Source: Rhodoferax sp. BAB1
GTDB taxonomy: Bacteria > Pseudomonadota > Gammaproteobacteria > Burkholderiales > Burkholderiaceae_C
Assembly (NCBI RefSeq): GCF_013334205.1
Contig: NZ_CP054424.1
Coordinates: 3,368,001-3,432,000, forward strand
Direction of reading: 5' to 3'
DNA length: 64,000 nucleotides
Below the pieces are notes generated by a model. The model had not been told where the DNA came from and did not search any database. It worked only from the letters and a program-made list of their open reading frames with translations. Below, piece by piece: positions 1 through 8,898 of this stretch. The position numbers were made by a program, and so were the translations under genes. Numbering within the stretch: the stretch's first letter is position 1; each line of letters begins with the position of its first letter.

Positions 1-2135
1 ATCACCGGGTTCAGGAAGCCCAGCGCCGCCAGCGGGATGCCGGCCACGTTGTAGATGAAGGCCCAGAACAGGTTCTGCCGGATCTTGGCCACCGTGCGGT
101 CCGAGACCTCGAAGGCGGCCGCCACCAGCTGCGGGTCACCGCGCATCAGGGTGATGCCGGCTGCGTGCATGGCCACATCGGTGCCGTTGCCCATGGCCAA
201 GCCGACGTCGGCTGCGGCCAGCGCCGGTGCGTCGTTGACGCCATCCCCCACCATGGCCACGGTATGTCCGCCTTCCTTGAGCCGGGTCACCATCGCTGCC
301 TTGTCCCCGGGCAACACCTCGGCCAGCACCTCCCCCTCTTCGGGCCGCAGGCCCAGGCGGCGCGCCATGGCCTCGGCCGCGCCGCGGTTGTCACCCGAGA
401 TCATCACGGTACGGATGCCGCGTGCGCGCAAGGCGGCCAGCGCCTCCTTCGCGCCAGGCTTGGGCTCGTCGCCGAAAGCCAGCAGGGCACGCAGGGTCAG
501 GCCCTGCGTGGTGCGTTCGACCATGGCCGAGACGGTCGCACCCTGCGCCTGCAGCGCGGTGGCACGCGCCGCCAGCGCGCCCAGGCCCACGCCGAGTTCG
601 TCCATCCAGCGCAGGCTTCCGATCAGGTAGCTGGTCACGCCGACCTCACCCTCGCTGCCGCGGCCGGGCACGGCACGCACATTGTCGGGCGCCTCGACGG
701 CCAGGCCCCGCACCTGCGCCGCCTGCACCACGGCCCGGGCCAAGGGGTGTTCGCTGCCGCTTTGCAAACTGGCGGCGGCGGCCAGCAGGGCCGGCTCATC
801 CCCGCCCGGCGCCAGCTCGAAGGCGGTCAGGCGCGGCTGGCCCACGGTCAGCGTGCCGGTCTTGTCAAAGGCCACCGTGTCCACCTTGTGCGCCAGTTCC
901 AGCGCCTGTGCATCCTTGATCAGGATGCCATGTTTCGCCGCCACACCGGTGCCGGCCATGATGGCGGCCGGTGTGGCCAGGCCCAGCGCACAGGGGCAGG
1001 CAATCACCAGCACCGCCACCGCATGGATGATGGCCGACTCGCCCGACGCGCCTGCCCACAACCAGCCCAGCAGGGTCAGGAGGGCGATGACCAGCACCAC
1101 CGGCACGAAAACCGCCGAGACCTGGTCCACCAGGCGCTGGATGGGCGCCTTGGCGGCCTGCGCGTCCTCGACCAGGCGGATGATGTGCGCGAGCACGGTC
1201 TCGCTGCCCACGGCGCCGACCTGCAGCACCACGCGGCCCTCCCCGTTGATGGAGCCGCCTGTCAGTCTGGCCCCGGCGTCCTTGGCCACCGGCAGCGGCT
1301 CGCCGGTGAGCATGGATTCATCCACCTGGGTATGCCCCTCGAGCAAGGTGCCGTCCACCGGGAAGCGCTCGCCGGGACGCACCACCAGCCGGTCGCCCAC
1401 CAGCACCTCGGCCACCGGCACGTCGACCTCGCCGTCCAGCCCGATCAGGTGTGCGACATCCGGTCGCAGCGCATGCAGGGCGCGAATGGCCGCCGTGGTC
1501 TGGCGCTTGGCACGGGCTTCGAGCCATTTCCCCAGCAACACCAGCGTGACCACCACGGCCGAAGCCTCGAAGTACAGGTGCGCCATCTCGCCGTGCTCCG
1601 CCGACAGCCAGAGCCAGACCGACAGCGCCCAGCCCGCCGTGGTGCCGATGGCCACCAGCAGGTCCATATTGCCGGTCAGGGCCTTGAGTGCGTGCCAGCC
1701 TGCCTTGTAGAAACGTGCCCCAAGGATGAACTGCACTGGAGTGGCGAGCACAAATTGCAGCCAGGCCGGCAGCATCCAGTGGAAACCCGCCAGGTCTCCC
1801 AACATGGGCACGACCAGCGGCAGCGAGAGGGCCAGGCCGATGCCCACGGGCGCAAAACCGGCCCAGGGCGAGGCGTCTTCTTGCTGCTCCAGCGCATCGG
1901 CCGCACGCGGCTCGTAACCGGCATCGCGCACGGCCCGGCGCAGGCGGGCCTCCATCTGCTCCGAAGGCTCGAAGCTCACGCGCGCCGATTCGGTGGCCAG
2001 GTTGACGGCGGCTTGCGTCACCCCCGGCACCTTGCTCAGTGCTTTTTCGACACGCGACACGCAGGAAGCGCAGGTCATGCCGCCGATGCCGAGGTCCAGC
2101 GTGGCGGGGGAAGGGGGGGTCGTGGCTGTGTTCAT
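1..2135 (-). CDS. copA: Copper-translocating P1B-type ATPase CopA (C-terminal end off the left edge)
   Basis: This ATPase pumps Cu(I) out of the cytoplasm. The 711 codons visible include an N-terminal heavy-metal domain with GGMTCASC (Cys22 and Cys25), the phosphatase motif DESMLTGEP, the transmembrane metal site [10 protein letters not shown], the phosphorylation site DKTGTLT and the hinge [11 protein letters not shown]. The frame then runs off the window in the last transmembrane pair, so only the extreme C-terminus is missing. The ATG at 2135 is chosen because a CueR-type promoter with a 19-bp spacer lies just upstream. It is divergent from the copper chaperone gene and cueR, which indicates copper induction. 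A cytoplasmic Cu(I)/Ag(I) exporter is near certain. Confidence 0.95.
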   Translation of the reverse strand, partial: MNTATTPPSPATLDLGIGGMTCASCVSRVEKALSKVPGVTQAAVNLATESARVSFEPSEQMEARLRRAVRDAGYEPRAADALEQQEDASPWAGFAPVGIGLALSLPLVVPMLGDLAGFHWMLPAWLQFVLATPVQFILGARFYKAGWHALKALTGNMDLLVAIGTTAGWALSVWLWLSAEHGEMAHLYFEASAVVVTLVLLGKWLEARAKRQTTAAIRALHALRPDVAHLIGLDGEVDVPVAEVLVGDRLVVRPGERFPVDGTLLEGHTQVDESMLTGEPLPVAKDAGARLTGGSINGEGRVVLQVGAVGSETVLAHIIRLVEDAQAAKAPIQRLVDQVSAVFVPVVLVIALLTLLGWLWAGASGESAIIHAVAVLVIACPCALGLATPAAIMAGTGVAAKHGILIKDAQALELAHKVDTVAFDKTGTLTVGQPRLTAFELAPGGDEPALLAAAASLQSGSEHPLARAVVQAAQVRGLAVEAPDNVRAVPGRGSEGEVGVTSYLIGSLRWMDELGVGLGALAARATALQAQGATVSAMVERTTQGLTLRALLAFGDEPKPGAKEALAALRARGIRTVMISGDNRGAAEAMARRLGLRPEEGEVLAEVLPGDKAAMVTRLKEGGHTVAMVGDGVNDAPALAAADVGLAMGNGTDVAMHAAGITLMRGDPQLVAAAFEVSDRTVAKIRQNLFWAFIYNVAGIPLAALGFLNPV

Positions 2136-2142
2136 GCGGGGA

Positions 2143-2173
2143 ATTCTGAACCTTGCCATGATGGCAGGGTCAA
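2143..2173 (-). promoter_or_regulatory. CueR-type promoter/operator of copA
   Basis: Read on the minus strand, TTGACC (2173-2168) is separated by 19 bp from CAGAAT (2148-2143). The spacer carries the dyad at 2150-2170, whose arms read ACCTTGCCA and TGGCAGGGT. The overlong 19-bp spacer filled with a CCTTxCC...GGxAAGG dyad is the hallmark of CueR/MerR-activated promoters, and it matches the layout of the Escherichia coli copA promoter. Confidence 0.8.
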
Positions 2174-2189
2174 ATCCTGTTCCAGATCA

Positions 2190-2208
2190 ACCTTGCTGCA
2201 GTCAAGGT
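2190..2208. promoter_or_regulatory. Third CueR-like dyad between the two promoters
   Basis: ACCTTGCTGCAGTCAAGGT is a palindrome with ACCTTG/CAAGGT arms. Its centre is about 39 bp from one flanking operator and 37 bp from the other. No good -10 hexamer goes with it. It could be an extra CueR contact site or a decayed promoter. The similarity is seen directly; its function is inference. Confidence 0.45.
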
Positions 2209-2222
2209 TGTTCCGCCTCGCC

Positions 2223-2253
2223 TTGACCTTCCCATCATGGCAAGGTTCAGGAT
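2223..2253 (+). promoter_or_regulatory. CueR-type promoter/operator of copZ-cueR
   Basis: TTGACC (2223-2228) and CAGGAT (2248-2253) are 19 bp apart and flank the dyad at 2226-2246 (arms ACCTTCCCA and TGGCAAGGT). This is the same geometry as the copA promoter on the other strand. It probably makes copZ and cueR copper-inducible and autoregulated. Confidence 0.8.
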
Positions 2254-2283
2254 ATGCTTTCCCGAACTGAAAGGAACGACACC

Positions 2284-2481
2284 ATGAACCAGAACTTCAC
2301 CGTCAGCGGCATGACCTGCGGCCATTGCGAAAAAGCCGTGACCCGCGCCATCAAGCAGGTGGACCCGCAAGCCGAGGTCAGGATCGACCGCAGCAAGAAC
2401 CTGGTGGAAGTGCAGTCGCAGCAGGCACGCGAGGCCCTGGCGAAGGCCATCAGCGAAGAAGGTTACGCCGTTGCCGCCTGA
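2284..2481 (+). CDS. copZ: Copper chaperone, CopZ-like HMA-domain protein
   Basis: This 65-residue protein is a single heavy-metal-associated domain with GMTCGHC near residue 10, the pair of cysteines that binds Cu(I). It would carry copper in the cytoplasm to CopA or CueR. The ATG at 2284 is preferred over upstream in-frame starts because AAAGGA lies at the right distance and the domain then begins at once (MNQNFTVSGMTC). It is the first gene after the CueR-type promoter; its stop lies only a few bases before cueR, so the two form one operon. Confidence 0.9.
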   Translation: MNQNFTVSGMTCGHCEKAVTRAIKQVDPQAEVRIDRSKNLVEVQSQQAREALAKAISEEGYAVAA

Positions 2482-2485
2482 GACC

Positions 2486-2902
2486 ATGCCGCACCCCGGC
2501 TGGCCCGTCAACATCGGCCGCGCTGCCGACTTGTCCGGCATCTCGGCCAAGATGGTGCGCCACTACGAGTCGCTCGGCCTGCTGCCGCGCGTGGCGCGCA
2601 CCGACAGCGGCTACCGCCAGTACAGCGAGGCCGACGTGCACACGCTGCAATTCATCAAGCGCTCGCGCGACCTCGGTTTTTCCATGGCCGAGATCGGCGA
2701 GCTGGTGACGCTGTGGCAGAACCGCCGGCGCACCAGCGCCAGCGTCAAGCGCATCGCCCAGAAACACGTGGACGAACTCGCCACGCGCATTGAAGCCATG
2801 CAGGCCATGCAACGCACCTTGCGCCAGCTGCTGCACCACTGCCATGGCGACGAACGGCCCGACTGCCCCATCCTGGACGACCTGGCGCAACAGGGCGGTT
2901 GA
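2486..2902 (+). CDS. cueR: Copper-responsive MerR-family regulator CueR
   Basis: This 138-residue protein has a MerR winged helix at its N-terminus (INIGRAADL-type start, then VRHYESLGLLPR), a coiled-coil dimer helix, and a C-terminal metal loop CHGDERPDCPI. That loop, two cysteines seven residues apart, is the signature of CueR sensors for monovalent Cu/Ag/Au and matches CPGDDSADCPI of E. coli CueR. An in-frame TTG at 2471 lies inside copZ; the ATG at 2486 is preferred. It should activate the two flanking 19-bp-spacer promoters by DNA distortion. Confidence 0.92.
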   Translation: MPHPGWPVNIGRAADLSGISAKMVRHYESLGLLPRVARTDSGYRQYSEADVHTLQFIKRSRDLGFSMAEIGELVTLWQNRRRTSASVKRIAQKHVDELATRIEAMQAMQRTLRQLLHHCHGDERPDCPILDDLAQQGG

Positions 2903-2954
2903 CGACCCCGGGTCCGCGTCCAATAATGGTCCGCATCTACAACAGGAGTACAGC

Positions 2955-3158
2955 ATGAAAACCAATATCGGCGGCATGGAACGCGTCGCCCGCATTCTCG
3001 TGGGTGCAATCCTGGTCGGCCTGGCGGCCACCGGCACCGTGGGCTGGTGGGGCTGGTTGGGCGCCATCCCGATGGCCACCGGCCTGATGGGCTGGTGCCC
3101 GCCCTACGCCATGCTCGGCATCAGCACCTGCCGCATGAAGGACAGCAACCAGACCTGA
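2955..3158 (+). CDS. DUF2892 (YgaP transmembrane-like) small inner-membrane protein
   Basis: This 67-residue protein begins NIGGMERVARILVGAIL and has two hydrophobic helices, then a Cys-containing turn (WCPPYAMLGISTC). This is the pattern of DUF2892 proteins, which resemble the membrane part of the rhodanese YgaP. GGAG lies upstream of the ATG. It follows cueR by about 50 bp and may belong to the same transcript. The exact role is unknown; an association with metal or sulfur stress is inferred from context only. Confidence 0.8.
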   Translation: MKTNIGGMERVARILVGAILVGLAATGTVGWWGWLGAIPMATGLMGWCPPYAMLGISTCRMKDSNQT

Positions 3159-3213
3159 ACCCCGCAGCCCATGCCGGCGGTGCTTCCATGAGCCCCGGTT
3201 CCGGCCTGGGCTC

Positions 3214-4146
3214 ATGCGCTTGAAGTCCGACCTCCGACAGCAACTCCTGGGCTGCCTTGAAGAAGGCAGCACCGGTATCGGCCTGTTCGATGCCGATGAT
3301 CGCCTGCGTTACGCCAACCGCTATTTCCGCCTGGCCTACGCGCTGGGCGAAAGCGACGCCCCCAGCTGGCAAGAGATGATGCGACGCTGTCACCGGGAGC
3401 GCGTGGGCCTGCTGATCGAATCCGGGGACATCGAAGCCTGGCTGGCCCGGGTAAGCCAGAAGCGGCGACAGCTTGCTGTGCGCAGCTTCGAATCCGACCT
3501 GGTCGACGGGCGCTGGATGCGTGTGACCGAGACCCTGCATGCCGACGGCTGGCTGCTGGCCATGACCACCGACGTGACGGCGCTCAAGGTCAACGAGTCC
3601 ACCCTGCGGGAGGCGCGCGACCAGGCCGTGCGCCTGTCCATCACCGACCCCCTGACCGGGCTGCACAATCGCCGCCACGTCTTCGAGCAGCTGGAGGCGC
3701 TTTTCCTCAGCGCGCGCCAGCTGCGCTATCCCCTGAGCCTGGTCGTGATCGACCTGGACCTGTTCAAGCAGATCAACGACACGCACGGCCATGGCACGGG
3801 TGACCAGGTGCTGGTGCACTTCGCCCGCCATCTGGAACAGGCCTTGCGCCCGCAGGACCTGGTGGGCCGCATCGGCGGCGAGGAGTTCCTGCTGGCGCTG
3901 CCCAACACCGAACCCGCGGGCGCGCGGCAGGTGCTCCACCGCCTGCGCGCCAGCCTGGCGGCCCACCCGCCGTCAGCGGCCCTGCCCGAGCTGCGCACGG
4001 CCTTCTCCAGCGGCGTGGCCCACGCGCTGCCCGACGATACCGTGCAGGCCCTGTGGACACGGGCCGATCGTGCCCTGTACCGGGCCAAAAATGCGGGACG
4101 CGGCCTGGACCTCGATGACAACACGGTTACCAGCTTTGCGGTCTAA
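3214..4146 (+). CDS. PAS-GGDEF diguanylate cyclase
   Basis: This 310-residue cytoplasmic protein has a PAS-like sensor at about residues 10-125 (GIGLFDADDRLRYANRYF) and a GGDEF domain at about 140-300. The active site reads GRIGGEEFL, and RPQD five residues before it is an intact product-inhibition I-site. It should make c-di-GMP from two GTP. No membrane segment is visible, so it is probably soluble. It stands alone between the copper module and the pirin gene. Confidence 0.9.
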   Translation: MRLKSDLRQQLLGCLEEGSTGIGLFDADDRLRYANRYFRLAYALGESDAPSWQEMMRRCHRERVGLLIESGDIEAWLARVSQKRRQLAVRSFESDLVDGRWMRVTETLHADGWLLAMTTDVTALKVNESTLREARDQAVRLSITDPLTGLHNRRHVFEQLEALFLSARQLRYPLSLVVIDLDLFKQINDTHGHGTGDQVLVHFARHLEQALRPQDLVGRIGGEEFLLALPNTEPAGARQVLHRLRASLAAHPPSAALPELRTAFSSGVAHALPDDTVQALWTRADRALYRAKNAGRGLDLDDNTVTSFAV

Positions 4147-4153
4147 TTTCCTC

Positions 4154-5044
4154 ATGGAAACAAGCACCATCACCTCCCCCCGTCGCGTCGAACGCCTGGT
4201 CACCGGCCAGCCCACCCGGGATGGCGCCGGCGTCAAGCTCACACGCGTGCTCACGCACGACCTGCAGCGCCGCCTGGACCCCTTCCTCATGCTGGACAAC
4301 TTTGCCAGCGACGACCCGAAGGACTACGGCGCCGGTTTTCCCGACCACCCGCACCGCGGCTTCGAGACCGTCACCTACATGATCGCCGGACGCATGCGCC
4401 ACCGCGACAGCGCCGGCAACGAGGGCCTGCTGCAAAACGGCGGCGTGCAGTGGATGACGGCCGGCCGCGGCCTGGTCCACAGCGAGATGCCCGAGCAGGA
4501 AGCCGGTGTGATGGAAGGCTTCCAGCTGTGGCTGAACCTGCCGGGTCGTGACAAGATGTGCGCGCCCTGGTACCGCGATATCCAGAGCGCGGACATTCCT
4601 GAATTCACCACGCCCGAAGGCGTGACCGTGCGTGTGATCGCCGGCCGCAGCCATGGCGTGACCGGTGCCATGGCGCGCCCGGCCGACGCCTATCCGACCG
4701 ACGTGCTCTATCTGGACCTGCATTTCCCCGCGGGTGGTGCCGTCTTCAGCCAGCCGCTGGTCTCGGAGCACAACACTTTCCTCTACACCTACCGCGGCAC
4801 CGTGCAGGTGCTGGACGGCGTTGAACAGGCCACGCCGGTGCCGCTGCACCGCATGGCCATCCTGGACAACAGCGGCGACGGCGTGCGCCTGCAGGCCGAT
4901 GCCGGCAGCACGCCAGCGCGTGCCCTGCTGATCGCCGGCCGGCCGCTCAGGGAACCCATCGCCCAATACGGCCCCTTCGTCATGAACACGCGCGAGGAGT
5001 TGATGGCGGCGGTGGAGGATTTCCAGAACGGGCGCCTGGCCTGA
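4154..5044 (+). CDS. Pirin family protein (bicupin)
   Basis: This 296-residue protein carries the pirin N-terminal cupin with FPDHPHRGFETVTYM and GRGLVHSEMPE, which supply the three His and one Glu metal ligands. A C-terminal pirin domain follows (HRMAILDNSGDGV). Bacterial pirins are iron-dependent quercetinase-like or regulatory proteins; the substrate cannot be told from sequence. The ATG at 4154, eight bases after the upstream stop, gives the usual family length. The reading frame stays open upstream but overlaps the cyclase gene there. Confidence 0.9.
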   Translation: METSTITSPRRVERLVTGQPTRDGAGVKLTRVLTHDLQRRLDPFLMLDNFASDDPKDYGAGFPDHPHRGFETVTYMIAGRMRHRDSAGNEGLLQNGGVQWMTAGRGLVHSEMPEQEAGVMEGFQLWLNLPGRDKMCAPWYRDIQSADIPEFTTPEGVTVRVIAGRSHGVTGAMARPADAYPTDVLYLDLHFPAGGAVFSQPLVSEHNTFLYTYRGTVQVLDGVEQATPVPLHRMAILDNSGDGVRLQADAGSTPARALLIAGRPLREPIAQYGPFVMNTREELMAAVEDFQNGRLA

Positions 5045-5167
5045 AAACCGCAAGGCGCCGGCAACTTTACACGCGCGATGCACACCCTCATACCTGCGAT
5101 ACACAAGCCGCGCAGACTGCATGCACCCTGTTACTTCACAACAGGTCTGATCTGAAAGGATGAGGAT

Positions 5168-5656
5168 ATGAAAGTCAACTTCAAACCCGTCGTGCTGGCC
5201 GCCGTGCTGGCCACTTCCGCCCTGGCAGCACTGGCACAGTCCGGCCCGGGCCCCGCAGCTGGTCCTGGCGCCGGCCCCGGCATGCACCAGCCCGATGGCG
5301 AGCGCCACGCCCGCAAGCAGGAGCGCATGCAGGACCACATGGCCAAGCGCACGGCCGACCTCAAGGCCAAACTCAAGCTGAATGCCGAACAGGAAAACAG
5401 CTGGAACGCCTTTGTCACCGCCATGAAACCGCCGGCCCACGCGGCCAAGCCCCAGCGCGAAGAGATGGCCAAGCTCAGCACCCCCGAGCGCCTGGACAAG
5501 ATGAACGAGATCCGCAAGCAGCGGGATGCCGCCTTCGCACAACGTGACGCGGCCACGCGGACCTTTTATGGTGCCCTCAGCGCCGAACAGAAGAAGGTCT
5601 TCGACGAGAACACGGCCCGCTCGCACCGTCACGGGCACCATCGAGGTCACGGTTAA
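5168..5656 (+). CDS. Spy/CpxP-like periplasmic protein (LTXXQ family)
   Basis: This 162-residue protein has a signal peptide ending near ALAALAQ, a Gly/Pro/Ala linker, and a basic helical domain with LNAEQENSWNAFV, a variant of the LTXXQ motif of Spy and CpxP. A second copy-like segment lies near LSAEQKKVFD. Family members are periplasmic chaperones or metal/stress-responsive binders. The C-terminus is His-rich (SHRHGHHRGHG), so metal binding is plausible but inferred. AAAGGATGAGG precedes the ATG. Confidence 0.8.
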   Translation: MKVNFKPVVLAAVLATSALAALAQSGPGPAAGPGAGPGMHQPDGERHARKQERMQDHMAKRTADLKAKLKLNAEQENSWNAFVTAMKPPAHAAKPQREEMAKLSTPERLDKMNEIRKQRDAAFAQRDAATRTFYGALSAEQKKVFDENTARSHRHGHHRGHG

Positions 5657-5668
5657 CATCGGGGCCTG

Positions 5669-6490
5669 ATGAAACCCACCGCCGCACCTGTCATCCGCAC
5701 GATTGATCTGCAGCAGCCGCTACGCTGGCTGGTGCTGGGCTGGCGTGACATCGGACGCTGCGGCTGGGTCAGCCTGGCACATGGCCTGGCACTGACCGTC
5801 GTCGGCCTGGGCCTGCTGACGCTGGCGCATCACCAGTTCTGGTGGCTGGCCGGTGCCTTCTCGGGCCTGCTGGTGGTGGGGCCGGTGCTGGCCACCGGCC
5901 TGTACGCACTCAGCCGGGCGGTGGAGCGCGGCGAAGCGACGTCCTGGCGCCTGGTGCTGCGAACCTGGCTGAGCTGGCGCCGCCATGGAAGCAGCCGCGA
6001 CGGCAAGGACTGGCGTCTGGTGCAGTTCGGCCTGCTGCTGGGCCTGGCCGGTACCGGCTGGGTCCTGACCTCGGCCGCGCTGATCACGCTGATGTCGCCC
6101 GTCCCCATCCAGCAACCCCTGGATTTCCTGCGCCACGTGGTGCTGGCACGCGACAACTGGCTGTTCGAGGTCTGGCTGGCCCTGGGCGGCCTGATGGCCG
6201 CGCCCATGTTCGCCTCCAGCGCCATTGCCATCCCCTTGCTGCTGGACCGCCGCATCAGCGTGCTGCAGGCCGTGATCACCAGCTGGGAAGCCGTGCTGAA
6301 CAATCCCGTACCGATGGCCTGGTGGGCCACGCTCATCATGGGTCTCACCCTGCTGGGCCTGCTGTCGGCCCTGCTCGGCCTGATTGCCGTCATGCCCCTG
6401 CTGGGGCATGCCAGCTGGCATGCCTACCGTGACCTGGTGGATGCCTCGGCCTGGCCCGAGCGCACGACGGGCCAACCGGGAGCGTATTGA
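5669..6490 (+). CDS. DUF2189 integral membrane protein
   Basis: This 273-residue protein has about six hydrophobic segments after a short cytoplasmic lead (IRTIDLQQPLRWLVLGWRD). GPVLATGLYALSRAVERGE after the second helix is typical of DUF2189 membrane proteins. The function is not known. It starts 12 bases after the Spy-like gene and overlaps the next small gene by one base (TGATG), so the three probably form one transcript. Confidence 0.85.
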   Translation: MKPTAAPVIRTIDLQQPLRWLVLGWRDIGRCGWVSLAHGLALTVVGLGLLTLAHHQFWWLAGAFSGLLVVGPVLATGLYALSRAVERGEATSWRLVLRTWLSWRRHGSSRDGKDWRLVQFGLLLGLAGTGWVLTSAALITLMSPVPIQQPLDFLRHVVLARDNWLFEVWLALGGLMAAPMFASSAIAIPLLLDRRISVLQAVITSWEAVLNNPVPMAWWATLIMGLTLLGLLSALLGLIAVMPLLGHASWHAYRDLVDASAWPERTTGQPGAY

Positions 6491-6699
6491 TGTTCGGCTA
6501 CACCGAGGAACAGATCGCCGCTTTCGGCCTGTCCTTCGGCGTGGGCGCCTTCATGCTCTACATGCTGTTCATCATCGCCCACCTGGCGTGGGAATCCAAG
6601 GCCGGGCGTTTCGGCACCTTCGTGCTGTTCCTGGGCCTGGCCTTCGGCATGGTGGGCTTCGCCGCCAAGTTCGTGATCCAGTGGGTCCTGGAAAAATAA
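6490..6699 (+). CDS. DUF2788 small membrane protein
   Basis: This 69-residue protein has two hydrophobic helices separated by AHLAWESKAGRFG, matching DUF2788 proteins of betaproteobacteria. The start overlaps the upstream stop as TGATG, which suggests translational coupling. An in-frame TTG lies one codon earlier. No function is known. Confidence 0.8.
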   Translation: MFGYTEEQIAAFGLSFGVGAFMLYMLFIIAHLAWESKAGRFGTFVLFLGLAFGMVGFAAKFVIQWVLEK

Positions 6700-6711
6700 G
6701 GCCGCGGCGCG

Positions 6712-7290
6712 TCAGCCAAACGGCTTGATACCGATCAGCAGGCCGTGCAGGCCGAAGGCAAACGCAGCCCAGGCGGCCACCCCCAGCACCACGGTCACGC
6801 CGGTGGCCAGCGCACGGCCCGGCGGGTACTGAACACCATCACGCCGATCACGGCGGCGCGAGATGCTGAAATTGACAATGGCCCAGATCAGGAAGGCGCC
6901 GAACAGCAGCAGGTGCGCCAGCATGCCGGTGGCCAGCAGATGGCCCAGGGCCCAGGCCTTCACGCCCAGCACCATGGGGTGGTGCAGACGGGCCTTGATG
7001 GCATTGCCCGGCACATAAGCGGCCGCGAGCAGCACGAAAGCCAGCAGGGTCAGCAGGGACGCGCCATGGCGCATGGCCGTCGGTGGCGTCCACAGCAGCA
7101 CGGGCTGCTCGCGTGCCAGGTCGAAACCCCAGGCGATCAGCGCCAGCCCAAGCAGCGACAGCAGGGAATACACGCCTTTCCAGACCCCCTTGCCCAGGCG
7201 GGTGCGCATGCGGTGGCGCCAATCCTCGGCGAACATGCGCAGCGAGTGCACCCCCAGGAAAATCAGCAATCCGGCGATCAGCATTTTCAT
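6712..7290 (-). CDS. NnrU family membrane protein
   Basis: This 192-residue protein has about six transmembrane helices, starting LIFLGVHSLRMFAEDWR, a typical NnrU opening, with VKAWALGHLLATG in the middle. NnrU is linked to nitric oxide or nitrite metabolism in denitrifiers, and relatives are fused to isoprenoid-related enzymes in other organisms. No nitrogen-oxide genes are adjacent here. The ATG at 7290 has GGAGACC just upstream. It converges on the DUF2788 gene with a 12-base gap. Confidence 0.85.
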   Translation of the reverse strand: MKMLIAGLLIFLGVHSLRMFAEDWRHRMRTRLGKGVWKGVYSLLSLLGLALIAWGFDLAREQPVLLWTPPTAMRHGASLLTLLAFVLLAAAYVPGNAIKARLHHPMVLGVKAWALGHLLATGMLAHLLLFGAFLIWAIVNFSISRRRDRRDGVQYPPGRALATGVTVVLGVAAWAAFAFGLHGLLIGIKPFG

Positions 7291-7312
7291 GGGGGTCTCC
7301 TGGAAGGAAAGT

Positions 7313-8848
7313 TCAGGCGCCGATGACGCGGTTCTTGCCGGCGCGCTTGGCCAGGTACATGGCCTGGTCGGCGCGCTTGATGGCGTCGGCACCGGTTTCA
7401 CCCGCGGCCAGCTGGGCCACACCGGCGCTGAAGGTGATCAGTATCTTCTCGTTGCCCGCCAGGAAGAACCGCTTGGTCAGCTCGCGCTGCAGGCGTGTCA
7501 TGGCCTCCACGCCCTTGTCCAGCGGCGTGTCCGGCAGCAGGACAACGAACTCCTCGCCGCCATAACGGGCCAGCGTATCCTGCGGCCGCATGCATTCGCG
7601 CGCCACCGTGGCCAGGTGCTTGAGCGCGGCGTCGCCGGTCTCGTGCCCCTTGCCGTCGTTGAGTTTCTTGAAGTTGTCGATGTCCAGCAGGGCCACGGAC
7701 AGGATGGCGTCCTTGCGGCGCACGCTGGACACCTCGCGGTTCATGGCCTCGTCCAGGCCCTGGCGGTTCAGCGCGCCAGTCAGGCTGTCGTGGCGCGCCT
7801 GGGCGCTGACGCGGTCGAGCTCGCGGTGCAGCTTGACCATCTCGGCCTCGGTGGCCTGCGCCTTCTCGCGCATGGCACGCAGCTCGTCACGCGCGCTGGT
7901 CGACTCGCTGGTCATGTGCCGCGTGGCGCTGATGACCTCCTTGAGCACGGGCGCGATCTCCTCGATCTTCTTGGCCTGCTCAATCTGGCGCATGCTCTCT
8001 TCCATCTTGCCCTGGTATGCGCCGCTGGTCTCGCTCATCTGCGACAGCCGGCTGATGAAGGTGGCCAGCATCTGGCGCAATTCTTCCTGGGCCTCCTGCG
8101 CCCGCCCCTTGGCCTCGGTCTGCTTGAAGATCACATCCTTGAGACGGCGCTCCACGTCGTCCAGGCGGCGCAAAGTCAGCGGCGGCTGGGCCGCCTCCTT
8201 CAACGCATCGGTCTGGCCCTTGAGCCAGTTGTCGTCCGGGCTGAGCTCGCCGATGTTGTCGATGATGAGCTGCAGCAGCTTGAGCAGGGTCAGGTGGATC
8301 TCGGCCTGGTCTTCGGCCGCAAAGGACAGGCGATGGCTGAAGTCCGCCAGTTGGGCCTTGACCTTGTAGGCCTCGGCCGCCGGATCGCGCAGCGCCTGGA
8401 TGAGCAACTGCATCTGCTCCTGGAAGCGGGCATCGTCCGTACCCAGGGCGGGCCTGGCGTATTCGATCAGGCGCGCGATCTGCTCGAAGAATTCCGGCGT
8501 CAGCGCCGGTGCCGTGGCCGGCGTGGGTGCCAGCGGTGCCGGGGCCGAATCGCCACTGCCCGGCATGGCAAAACCGCTGTAGGCCACCAGCGCGTTCTGC
8601 ACGCCCAGCCAGTTGCGCTGCCCGATCGCGTACTCCAGCAGGCTGCGCTGCTTTTCCTGTCCGGGATTGCGCGCCGGCAGGGCCTGGGCAATCTGCCGCA
8701 GCGGCTCTTCCGGGAACGGTTGCACGTTCGGCAAACCCGCAATCTCGTTGTAGATCGCCTGGTAATTGACCGGCGTGGGCGCCAGCTGGCGCGCCGTGAT
8801 CTGCTTGAGCGCCTCGCGCGCGATCTCGAAAGGTTTTTTATCACTCAT
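7313..8848 (-). CDS. GGDEF diguanylate cyclase with long helical N-terminus
   Basis: The 511 residues comprise a long, largely helical N-terminal region (about 1-340) with no transmembrane segment and an Ala/Pro linker near residue 110, then a GGDEF domain at about 345-510. The active site is RYGGEEFVVLLP with an upstream RPQD I-site. The N-terminus resembles the heptad-rich signalling region of DgcZ-like cyclases only in a general way. It should make c-di-GMP. It lies 22 bases upstream of the nnrU-like gene and may be cotranscribed with it. Confidence 0.9.
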   Translation of the reverse strand: MSDKKPFEIAREALKQITARQLAPTPVNYQAIYNEIAGLPNVQPFPEEPLRQIAQALPARNPGQEKQRSLLEYAIGQRNWLGVQNALVAYSGFAMPGSGDSAPAPLAPTPATAPALTPEFFEQIARLIEYARPALGTDDARFQEQMQLLIQALRDPAAEAYKVKAQLADFSHRLSFAAEDQAEIHLTLLKLLQLIIDNIGELSPDDNWLKGQTDALKEAAQPPLTLRRLDDVERRLKDVIFKQTEAKGRAQEAQEELRQMLATFISRLSQMSETSGAYQGKMEESMRQIEQAKKIEEIAPVLKEVISATRHMTSESTSARDELRAMREKAQATEAEMVKLHRELDRVSAQARHDSLTGALNRQGLDEAMNREVSSVRRKDAILSVALLDIDNFKKLNDGKGHETGDAALKHLATVARECMRPQDTLARYGGEEFVVLLPDTPLDKGVEAMTRLQRELTKRFFLAGNEKILITFSAGVAQLAAGETGADAIKRADQAMYLAKRAGKNRVIGA

Positions 8849-8898
8849 GGAATGAACGGTTCGGCCGGCATCTTTTGATTATGCGGCCTGGCCACATC

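Noticed and set aside
165..2270. A 701-codon open frame on the plus strand
   Set aside because: It is antisense to copA, which has every P-type ATPase motif. Long opposite-strand frames arise from high GC at third codon positions.
4127..5659. A 510-codon open frame on the minus strand
   Set aside because: It is antisense to the pirin and Spy-like genes.
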